From the NCBI GenBank assembly GCA_922989275.2, contig OV277870.1:38498356-38562355 (forward strand): a DNA stretch of 64,000 bases. Direction: 5' to 3'. A program made the translations under genes and the position numbers. Of the stretch, positions 55,424 to 64,000 are shown one piece after another (positions within the stretch are counted from its first letter, which is position 1; each line of letters starts with the position of its first letter). Below the pieces are notes generated by a model. That model was not told the DNA's origin and did no database searches. It saw only the letters and a program-made list of their open reading frames with translations. This DNA comes from Gari tellinella (Eukaryota > Mollusca > Bivalvia > Cardiida > Psammobiidae).

Positions 55424-57796
55424 TTACACGGTCAGTCCGGTTGCAGAGATGAACTGCGTTGTCCTCTTCAGGTCCTCCAAGTCGCCATACAATTTCTGGT
55501 CAAGTGGGGTCTCTGATAGCCATATCGCTGCCCTCTCCTGTTCATGTCTCTTACACCTCTGTAGGACATGCTCTGCTGTCTGGTCTTCTTCACCACATGG
55601 ACAGGCAGATGATGCAGACAGTTTGAATTTTCTATACATGTGCGCATTCAGCCTGTTGTGTCCTGACCTGAGTCTCATCATCACTACCTGTCCAGGCCTA
55701 CTTAGACGGTGGTAATCATCCTTCTCTTGTCTGGCCTTGTACTGTGCCCTGATGATGGCTACTTTCTCATAGTAGTGCACACTTCTGTCTGGCTGTTCTG
55801 TCTGGGCACCCTGTTTTGCCAATTTGTCTGCAGTTTCGTTGCCTGGTATTCCACAGTGGGAAGGAATCCACTGTAGTGCAACTCTGTTGTCTCTGCTCAG
55901 CTGCTGCAACGACTTTGCTAACTGTGGTAGTTTGTTGTTGGAGAGTGCTTCCAGAACAGACAGTACATCGGTGAAGAAAGCAATTTGTGAGCCACTGTCC
56001 ACATTGGTTTTAACCATTTCGGTTGCATTCTGTAGTGCATCTGTCTCTGCTTTGTAGTTGGTGCAGTGTTTCCCTGAAGCTGCATGTGCTGTCTCTGAGG
56101 TCCCATTTGTGTGGTAGATGACAATACCAGCTCCTTCATCATGGATTGCGTTGGTTGCTGAACCATCGGTATATACATGGGTCCAGGCCTCAGGAGGGTA
56201 CTGGTCATGAATCATTGCAAGCGTGTGGATGCGTTTGGCATTGTCATCATCTTGTTTCCCTTATATATATGGAACTTCATTGTGTATGTCTACTGCAGAC
56301 AGGTCACCATCTAATGGATCTGGGATGTCGTGGTTACTGAGTGGAGTTGTACTGATGTTTAAGGAGAGTCCATGTTCCCTCTTCAGCTTCTTAGCCTCGT
56401 GGACAAAACTACTTCGCTTCAGTCTGTTTTTGGTGAAACCTTGTAGTCTTGTTTTCATTGGATTATCTGGGAGGCACTCATACTTTTCAGCTTGAAGAAG
56501 AATTTTGGTCTGTCTTCTCTCTTGTAGTGGCTGTATACCGGTGACACGCTCCATTAGCTGTATGGGGGTTGATTTCACCGCTCCTGTAATAATGCGGAGA
56601 GCTTGGTTCTGCACTTTGTCAAGGGTCTGAAGGTTGGTCTTTGCTGAGGTAGACCATGCCGATGAACCATACTCTAAGTGGGGTCTCACTGTTCCCTGGT
56701 AGACATTTTTCAGTATGGATTCATCTGCTCCCCATGTCGTCCCAGCAAGCTTTCGCATTATGGACAGCTTTTTGCGAGCTTTTCCTTCTGCTTGGGTAAT
56801 TTGAGGCTTCCATGTTTGCCTCTTGTCAAAGGTTACTCCAAGGTATGTCGCCTGTGGTTCTTCCTTCAGTTGGTTTGGTCCCATCTTTACAACTCCAGCC
56901 TTCTGTTTTGATGACAAGGTAAATAGTGTTGTGTAGGATTTGTCCTTGTTGACAGTGACACACCAGTCTTCAGCCCATGCGTTGAGTACATTCATGGCCT
57001 CTTGCATTCTGAGTGTGGCTGTAGTGGCATATTCCTCTTTGCACCATAGTACCAGGTCATCAGCATACAAGTCAGCATGTATTCCGCGTGGTAATTCCGA
57101 CACCAGATCATTGATTAACAATAGAAAAAGTGTCGGAGAGAGAACCCCTCCCTGAGGAACACCGTGACGCAGCAATAATGTCCTGCTTCTGTTTTGCTCC
57201 AATCTGACTCTGGCTTTTCTGTTGAATAGTTAAGACCTGACCCACTTCAACATATGGCCTTCCACTCCACTTCTCATGAGCTTTACTAGGAGCCCATCGG
57301 TCCAGACCTTATCAAATGCTCGCTGTAGGTCAATCCATGTAGCTAAAAGGACCTTCTGCTCTTGGAATGCATCCTCAATTTCTTGAGAAAGATAAGTGGT
57401 CTGATCTTCAGTGGAGCGGAACTGTCTGAAACCAGATTGCTGCGTTGCAAGTAGGTTCTTGGTCTCCAGGTACCATCTAAGGCGTTGATTAGCAATTCTC
57501 TCCATTGTCTTTACTACACAGCTGGTGAGGCTTATTGGACGATAGCTGGCTGGTGCTTTCGGATTCTTGCCTTTTTTGAGAATTGGTATCATGGTTGCTT
57601 CTCTCCAAATCTGTGGTAGTGTTCCTGATACCCAGCTGTGGTTGTAGATTTCTAGGAGTTTGCACATTGCAATCCTGCCTAAATGTGTCAACATTTCATT
57701 CGTGATGCCATCTGGTCCTGGAGATTTCTTGTTTTTCAGCTGCTTTAGAACTGCTTGAAGTTCACTCTGTCTTTTTGTTGCACACTCCTTCTGCAT
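55424..57796 (-). pseudogene. RNase H-bearing non-LTR retrotransposon ORF2 (RT + RNase H), two in-frame stops
   Basis: One continuous frame runs from 57796 to 55424, broken only by a TAA near 57228 ('KWVRS*LFNRKARVR') and a stop near 56259. The RT shows 'KKSPGPDGITNEM', 'PASYRPISLTSC', 'QSGFRQFRSTEDQ', 'GVPQGGVLSPTLF' and 'DLYADDLVLW'. The RNase H has 'VYTDGSA', 'KAETDAL', 'FFTDVLSVLEAL' and 'IPSHCGIPGNETADKLAKQG', all active residues kept. This order fits the I/Nimb-type superfamily. It lies in an intron of, and on the same strand as, the LDLa/EGF gene. The copy is recent but disabled. Confidence 0.9.
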
Positions 57797-58485
57797 TCCA
57801 GTGCATCAGTTTAAGTACCTGATGCCTGGCTCTTCTACTCGGCATACTGTAGCCTGTGTGTGTCCCCCTTCTTCGCCTGGCTTTGTGTGGAATGAAGGAG
57901 GGACCTCCAGTAGCTGAGGGTGGACTCTTTCGAGGCTCAGAGCCCGGCGCTGTATCTCCCTGGAGGGACCTCAAAGATTCAACGCCACATCTTGTGAAAC
58001 TGGTTGATCGTGTATTCATAGCGTTTTGTTGCATCTTGCTGTGGTTTGTTAGAAAGTGCCAATGGCCCAGCACCTCTGACTTCAACTCTCTAGGTTTTCT
58101 GTCGGGGTTACCCCACCCTTAGCTCCTGGCCAAAGGACCTACCCTGGGAGCACAGGGGAGGTTTCTGTTGGGGTTACCTCACCCTTAGCTCCTGGTCAAA
58201 AGACCTGCACTGGGAGCACAGGGGCTATTTACCCATAACTGGGAGTCTGTTCATGGGCAGTAGGGCGTATCCACACACCAGTGGGCCTAGCATACCGCAT
58301 GTCTTGGGGCAGACCTCCTCCGAGTCCCTCATAGTTTAGTCTGGGGCCGCAAGGTACCCAGTTCACGTATGTCGCCACGGGGAGGCACTATATAGGGCTT
58401 GTCTATGAGAGGCTATCACTACACAGAGCTGTGTAGCGGGCAGGGAAGACTGACGCATTCTGCTTCCTTTTCGGCTTATGCAAGC
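57780..58485 (-). pseudogene. 5' part of the same retrotransposon with the endonuclease deleted
   Basis: The 5' region (58485-58085) parallels 45115-45480. The frame ending near 57780 reads 'LKLMHWNAEGVCNKKTE', the expected opening of the APE-type endonuclease, and then jumps to the start of the RT linker ('LKQLKNKKSPGPDG'). Almost the entire endonuclease is therefore missing by internal deletion. A short direct repeat of 'gggttaccccacccttagct' occurs at about 58106 and 58164. Confidence 0.7.
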
Positions 58486-59126
58486 CTATCCTCAGGCGCA
58501 TCAGTAGACCATTTGACACACACTTCTGAAGTTTGTCAGATATTTATTCTTAGCGATTTTACCAGCCTAACTATTTTTCTCCATAGTTCTAGAGCCTTGA
58601 CACGCCTGCACTATGACAAAGGAATGTCAAGATCTTTAGACAATTTAAAAGAAAACTTATCATTTCTGTGAGATTAAACCAGAGTTAAGTAAAGCCAAAT
58701 AAAACCCCAACAAAACAACCCAAACAAATCAATTTATAAATACTGTCATGTCAATATGTATCATAAGAAATATTTTCAATATCCTAGCAAATGGTAGCTT
58801 AAAGGAGACTGAAAAGAAAACAGAGCGAGCTTTAAGGCATCTTCTACGTAACCAATTTAGCGATATTAAAATGTATGTTTAATTAGATTGAAGGATTTAT
58901 ATTTTGCTATTTCTTTATTAACAGTTAAAATATAACATCAAATGGAGACTATATATGGAGACTCGTATATATAAAGGACTGCAAATAGAAGGGGAATTAT
59001 GTAAATGTATTCATAATAGTGATGAAATCTACGACGTTCTACCAAATCAAAGACCATTCTACAAGACAAATTACGAATGAAAATTAAAATAATAAATATG
59101 GAACGAAAGAGAACTTTTCTTAATAC

Positions 59127-59240
59127 CTTCATTACAGTTAGTTTCAGTCCACCCAGCCTGACATATGCAAGAGTAAGATCCCTCAGTATTGTCACAAGTG
59201 CCGCCATGTTTACAAGGTTGTTGGCTGCATTCATCAATAT
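59127..59240 (-). CDS. calcium-binding EGF-like exon
   Basis: Encodes 'DIDECSQQPCKHGGTCDN' and a final 'QAGWTETNCNEG': six Cys and the Ca-binding D-I-D-E-C opening. 114 bp, phase 1-1, donor GTATTA. It is the most diverged of the tandem set (T-E in place of T-G before N-C). One of seven EGF exons spaced about 301-315 bp apart, with alike introns. Confidence 0.85.
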
Positions 59241-59441
59241 CTACAGTGGAGCAAGGAAATTGAAATACAGTCAGTTAACACATTAGCAATGTCGCCGTTC
59301 ATTAGATTATGAACAACATTGGGACCAAACCCCAAGAGAAAACAAAACTGATCATTGATAAAAAAATGAAGGAGTCCATTGGAAGTCCTCGAGTTGTATT
59401 GTTTATTGACAAATATGAAACAAAAGATAATGTCTACATAC

Positions 59442-59555
59442 CTGTTTCACAGTTAATTCCAGTCCACCCAGTTGGACAACTGCATGTATAAGATCCCTCA
59501 GTATTGTCACAGGTGCCGCCATGTTTACAAGGCTGCTGACTGCATTCCTCAATAT
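59442..59555 (-). CDS. EGF-like exon
   Basis: Shows 'IEECSQQPCKHGGTC', '[19 protein letters not shown]'. 114 bp, phase 1-1, acceptor TACAATAG, donor GTATGT. Ca-binding residues kept (D-I-E-E-C). Confidence 0.87.
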
Positions 59556-59756
59556 CTATTGTAGAAAAGTAAAGTGAAATACTCCCAGTTAACTCATTAA
59601 CGACGTAGCGGTTCATGAGACTATGAGCAACACTGTGACCAACCCACAAGAAACGACAAAAATTAATGATTTATCAGAAAATGAAGGAGTCCTTTGAAAG
59701 TCCTGGACTTGTATGGTTTATTGACAAAAATGAAACAAAAGAGAATGTCCCAATAC

Positions 59757-60541
59757 CTGTTTCACAGTTAATTCCAGTCCATCCAGCCTGACATCTGCAA
59801 GTGTAAGATCCCTCAGTATTGTGACAAGTGCCGCCAGGATCCGGAACCATGGTACGCACAAGTCAAAAGGGGGATTGCACGCGGACACCTTGACGGTCGA
59901 ATCTGAGCAAGGCTCGGGAATAGCCTGAAAGGTTTCCGGTGTGAACCCCGATTCGGAAAAGGTGCATCATGGATCTGTTAACAGCCCACCACTGGGACCA
60001 GAAACAACAACACCCCCGGACAAGACAGCATTTCCTCCTTCCCGACGACCAGCGGCAACATAAGGCCCTTCTCAGGGCCACCACTGCAAAGTCCATTCAA
60101 CAATAGGCATGATGCTGACCATTGTCCCAATCCTGAGACAATGGGATGACGCATCTGATAAAGCTTATGCGGGACTATAAACCTCAGCAGAAACAACAAC
60201 ACAACAATTTCGGACATATGACTTTGTCATTTGTTCAGCCAGCACTACTGAGATCCGGATATTAGGGCGGAATTGTCAGCGCCGGATCACAGCCCATCAA
60301 CAACAGAAATCAACCTTTAGAAAATCCATCGAGAGATGTCGGAAACAGCCATTTTGACGTCCCCAGTTTACCCCCCACCGGCTGAGGGGGGCGTGGAGGC
60401 CAAACTACGCCATAGCAGACCAAGCCAACCGGATGGGATGAAGCTAACAGAGCGTGGGATACACGTTAATACTTATCAGCCAACAACAACAACAACAAGT
60501 GCCGCCATTTGCACATGGCTGTTTGCTACATTCATCATAAT
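59757..60541 (-). pseudogene. EGF-like exon split by a 658-bp retroposed insertion
   Basis: The exon start lies at 60541-60495 ('[16 protein letters not shown]') and the rest at 59836-59757 (through 'WTGINCETG' and donor GTATTG). The two halves share a 13-bp duplication, 'acaagtgccgcca', at 59824-59836 and 60495-60507, which marks the insertion. Being a symmetric 1-1 exon, skipping it would keep the frame of the host gene. Confidence 0.85.
59837..60494 (+). mobile_element. retroposed insertion with (CAA)n tail and 13-bp TSD
   Basis: 658 bp ending in 'ccaacaacaacaacaac' on the plus strand, flanked by the 13-bp duplication. I do not recognise the body. It contains no long open frame. The CAA tail plus a 13-bp duplication fits target-primed reverse transcription of a LINE 3' end or a SINE. 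Confidence 0.75.
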
Positions 60542-60730
60542 CTACAGTGGTGCAAACAAGGTCAATTACAGTCACTTAACACTTTAACGATGTCGCGGTT
60601 CATGAGGTTATAAAAATCACCCAAGAGGAAACCATACTGATGATTTATCAGATAATGAAAGATTCCATTGAAAGTCCTAGAATTGTAAGGTGTAATTATA
60701 AATATGATTCAAAAGAGAATGACTCCATAC

Positions 60731-60844
60731 CTGTTTCACAGTTAATTCCAGTCCACCCAGCCTGACATTTACAAGTGTAAGATCCCCCAGTATTGTGACA
60801 AGTGCCGCCATTTTCACAAGGCTGTTTGCTGCATTCATCAATAT
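60731..60844 (-). CDS. EGF-like exon
   Basis: Shows '[16 protein letters not shown]', '[20 protein letters not shown]'. 114 bp, phase 1-1, donor GTATGG. The intron on its upstream side is nearly the same as that of the next exon (60,850-61,030). Confidence 0.88.
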
Positions 60845-61031
60845 CTACAGTGGTGCAAGGAAAATCAAACACATTAACGATTTCATGGTTCATGAAATTA
60901 TGAACATCACTGGGATCAAACCGAAGAGGAAACAATACTGATGATTTATCAGATAATGAAGGAGTTCATTGGAAGTCCTGGAATTGTATGGTTTATTGTC
61001 AAAAATGAAACAAAAGAGAATGTCCCGATAC

Positions 61032-61145
61032 CTGTTTCACAGTTAATTCCAGTCCATCCAGCCTGACATCTACAAGTGTAAGATCCCTCAGTATTGTGAC
61101 AAGTGCCGCCATTTGCACAAGGCTGTTTGCTGCATTCATCAATAT
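61032..61145 (-). CDS. EGF-like exon
   Basis: Shows '[16 protein letters not shown]', '[14 protein letters not shown]'. 114 bp, phase 1-1, donor GTATCG. It lies exactly 301 bp from both neighbours. Confidence 0.88.
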
Positions 61146-61332
61146 CTACAGTGGTGCAAGGAAAATCAAACGCATTAACGATTTCATGGTTCATGAAGTT
61201 ATGAACATCACTGGGATCAAACCGAAGAGGAAACAATACTGATGATTTATCAGATAATGAAGGAGTTCATTGGAAGTCCTGGAATTGTATGGTTTATTGA
61301 CAAAAATGAAACAAAAGAGAATGTCCCGATAC

Positions 61333-61446
61333 CTGTTTCACAGTTTATCCAAGTCCATCCAGCCTGACATCTACAAGTGTAAGATCCCTCAGTATTGTGA
61401 CAAGTGCCGCCATTTGCACAAGGCTGTTTGCTGCATTCATTATAAT
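61333..61446 (-). CDS. EGF-like exon
   Basis: Shows '[16 protein letters not shown]', '[14 protein letters not shown]'. The usual Gly before I-N-C is Trp, and D-Y-N-E replaces D-I-D-E, so Ca affinity may be altered. 114 bp, phase 1-1. Confidence 0.87.
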
Positions 61447-61645
61447 CTACAGTGGTGCAAGAAAAGTTAAATATAGTCAATTAAGACGTTTACAATATCG
61501 TGGTTCATGGGGTAGTGAACAACACTGGGGTCAAACCCAAGAGGAAACAATACTGATGATTTATCAGATAATGAAGGAGTTCATTGGAAGTCATCGAACT
61601 GTATTGTTTATTGACAAATATGAAAGAAAGATAATGTCTCCATAC

Positions 61646-61753
61646 CCGTTTCACAGTTAGTTCCAGTCCACCCAGTTGGACATTTGCATGTATAAGATCC
61701 CTCAGTATTGTCACAAGTGCCGCCATGTTTACAAGGTTGTTGGCTACATTCGT
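61646..61753 (-). CDS. EGF-like exon, short form
   Basis: 108 bp: the first two codons of the usual exon are missing, so it opens at 'DECSQQPCKHGGTC' and ends 'CPTGWTGTNCETG'. Phase 1-1 is kept. It is first of the EGF block in transcription order. Confidence 0.8.
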
Positions 61754-61960
61754 CTACAGTGGAACAAGGAATGTCATATACATCCAATTCACAAATTTAC
61801 GACGCCGTGTTGCGGTTAATGAATGTATGTACAAGCTTAAGGACCATTTCCCTCGAGAGTAAATTAAACAGGTAACTTACCAGAAAAAGAAATATTCAAT
61901 TAGAAATGTTAATTTTGTAAAGTTTAATGGTAAATATTGGACAAACAAGAATGTCGGCTC

Positions 61961-62869
61961 TGAAGGGTGTATCCAACCCATCAGCGATTTTTTCAAAGTA
62001 TCAAACTTTTTTTCTATCATTGTTTTTTTGGAAGAGCTATTTATGATAAATGAACAAATGGAAACAAAATATATGGTGGTGTCCTTTTTTTTTTTAGCTA
62101 CAGCGATTTGAAAAAGGTATGTCAAATTTGGGGTTTTCCCCTCAAAATTTCCCATCCAGAGTACAAACTTCAGTAAAATCTATTTCAAAACAAAACAAAC
62201 ATGGTGATTTGGGTTTTCATTATTTATTTCATGTCTATGTAGGTATTTTCACATAGAGAAACCAAATTTAGACAAAGCAGGCATTAGGTTTAAACAATAT
62301 GGATCCTCGAATATCAAAAATATGCTTTTTATAGGACACGATTTTATTAGATTTTTTATTTTATGAAAAAAAAAGTAAACAAGTTTGAAAATGAAATAGT
62401 TCTAGTATTAAACCTTTTTTTATATTTTACCAAATGAAAGCCAATGCTAAGGCAGTTCAAAATATGAAAAGAAATGGAAAGGTCAGTGTTGAAAATTTTG
62501 AGTTATTAAAGTAAAAAGAGTTATCTCCCCTTACAAAATTTACAAAAAAGTACCATATCGATGATATTAAGAGCTTTATAAATTTCCCATTCGGTGCCTG
62601 TTTTTTCTTAAATTAGTTTTTGTATGAAGAAATACTACCATATATAGGAAATAAATAACACAAAACCAAATTATCATATTTGTTTTCATTTAAAATGGAT
62701 TTTATTGAAGCGGGCTGTTTGAAAAGGACAAAATAAAAGGAAGTGGGTGGGGTAAATTTTACATGGCCGTAGAGCCAACTGTTAAATAGCTCTTCAATAC
62801 AAAACCATCATAGAGTGTTTTCATATACTTTGAAAATTTCCCAAAGTCATGACATTGATACACCCTTAA
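61961..62869. mobile_element. TTAA-type non-autonomous DNA transposon, copy 2
   Basis: Interior shared with 41501-42449 in the same orientation. The right end 'tgacattgatacacccttaa' is intact, while the left end 'ctgaagggtgtatccaac' is mutated. It lies in the intron between the EGF block and the LDLa exon at 63726. Confidence 0.8.
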
Positions 62870-62925
62870 GTGTCTTCATGTTAACTTAATAACGTGTCAT
62901 ACGGATTCAGTAGATGACTGGTTGT

Positions 62926-63133
62926 TTAACCCAATACTACATAGCCTGTTTTAATATTTTTGAAGACAGGTGACCGCATAAAGCAGGTTGAAAGTAAAAC
63001 AGAATGCGCCTTAAGGCGCATTCTGCTTAACGTTCAACCTGCATTAAGCTACCATTTGCTAGGAAGGACTTATTTTCAGTGCAGGAATGAATTAGAAGCA
63101 CAGACAGACGTATTTATGAGGTAATGGGTTAAT
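62926..63133. mobile_element. MITE family A copy
   Basis: Starts 'tttaacccaatactacatag' and ends 'tgaggtaatgggttaa'. Central hairpin 'cagaatgcgccttaaggcgc' and its complement. Confidence 0.75.
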
Positions 63134-63474
63134 GTAAGGCAGGATAAATGAAGCAATACAGCAGCGTTCTTCATTTCTATTTTTTGCTGTTTTAGGCAAC
63201 AACATACACACTGTTGTTTCCCCCATTTCAAAAGTTCACACATACAACCCTAGCGGCAGATTACTCGTCTTTGAAAAACAGTGCACTTGTATGAAATACA
63301 CTTGCCTTTTGAAAACAGTGTAGACACAGATTAGAGGGGTCTTTGAGTAGCTGTCTGACTAGAGCCTACACTGTTTGTGTTTTGCAGTATGTTGCATAAA
63401 CAATCCTAATCACTAATACATCAAATAGACTTAATTTAGAAAAAGGGATTGTCCATTTAACTGTTTCTTAATTT

Positions 63475-63692
63475 TAATGACTGGTGGTCACTTAAAGCAG
63501 GTTGAAAGTAAAGCAGAATGCGCCTGAAAGCGCATTCTGCATTAATTTCAGCCTGCTTTAAGCTATTATCTGCTAGGATTATAGAAACTATTTATTTGAT
63601 ACATATTCATGACCGTATAAAAGGGAACTATTTTTTTCAGTGGAGGAATAAATTATAGGCGTAAAATGCGTATTTATGGGGTAATGGGTTAA
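63475..63692. mobile_element. MITE family A copy, left end eroded
   Basis: The central hairpin 'cttaaagcaggttgaaagta' and its partner lie at about 63493-63563; the right end 'atggggtaatgggttaa' is intact, ending about 34 bp from the LDLa exon donor. Confidence 0.7.
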
Positions 63693-63725
63693 AGTTTCTG
63701 GGATGAATGAATTCATATGATTTAC

Positions 63726-63839
63726 CTTTTGTGCAGTTGTCCTCGTCGGAGTAATCATAACAGTCCGGTTCATCGTCACATCGAAATCTCTGGGGTATAC
63801 ACCGGCCGTCATTACACTGGAACTCTTTGGCTGCGCATG
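63726..63839 (-). CDS. LDLa exon (most 5' seen of the gene)
   Basis: Shows '[11 protein letters not shown]', 'RCDDEPDC' and 'YSDEDNC'; 114 bp, phase 1-1, acceptor TTGATTAG, donor GTAAATC. The gene continues past the window edge, since no signal peptide or start is present. Confidence 0.87.
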
Positions 63840-63849
63840 CTAATCAAAT

Positions 63850-64000
63850 AACTCGAACTTTAGTCCAGTAAAAAAACTCGATACTTCGAATTCGCTTAAA
63901 AGTCAAATTTGCTCGTATTTCGTATGTTTAATTTTGATATATCGATCTCGCTTAAGTCGAAAATATCCGTATTTCAAAGTTAAAACGTGGCTAAGCCACG
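63850..64000. mobile_element. MITE family D copy cut by the window end
   Basis: The left arm 'actcgatacttcgaattcgc' through 'gttaaaacgtggctaagcca' corresponds to the left arm and tip of 11951-12146; the right arm lies outside the window. Confidence 0.65.

Overview
The window is animal nuclear DNA, most likely from a bivalve mollusc. The evidence is GT-AG introns in host-type genes, LDLa and calcium-binding EGF exons in symmetric phase 1-1 form, CR1-like and RNase H-bearing non-LTR retrotransposons, and many palindromic MITE-like repeats of the kind that fill mollusc genomes. Species cannot be told from the sequence alone.

Layout. 1-5,640: repeat-rich DNA, no convincing gene. 5,744-12,549 (+): a six-exon host gene for a predicted membrane-anchored vWA protein of the copine/RGLG family, with a CR1-like LINE fragment in intron 1. 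12,550-17,001: repeats. 17,008-34,688: a complete 17,681-bp Polinton/Maverick (adintovirus-like) element with about 240-bp terminal inverted repeats starting AG and a perfect 6-bp target duplication ACCATG. 34,695-44,590: MITEs and low-copy repeats. 44,591-63,839 (-): a partial host gene built of LDLa and EGF exons, with at least three decayed LDLa remnants, one EGF exon split by a retroposed insertion with a 13-bp target duplication, and two copies of one RNase H-type LINE in its introns (antisense wreck 45.1-48.8 kb; sense copy 55.4-58.5 kb).

The Polinton is the most interesting object. All its genes read rightwards: two small Cys-containing proteins, a single-BIR (IAP-like) protein, an array of six 83-bp repeats, a protein-primed DNA polymerase B with N-terminal zinc fingers and an OTU-like segment, an A32/FtsK-HerA packaging ATPase, a conserved hypothetical protein, a chromodomain integrase, a small conserved protein, a jelly-roll penton-like minor capsid protein, a basic core-like protein, a double-jelly-roll-type major capsid protein and an adenain-like protease. 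The integration, replication, packaging and capsid functions needed for a transposon/virus life cycle are all present and no frameshifts were seen. With near-identical TIRs this indicates a recent and possibly active insertion or endogenised virus.

Unusual points are phase-consistent introns in the polymerase gene and near the 3' end of the capsid gene; a chained ATGA stop-start arrangement between capsid and protease that is brought into phase only by splicing; and three ~126-132-bp repeats just inside the right TIR that each fold into two hairpins with pair-preserving changes.
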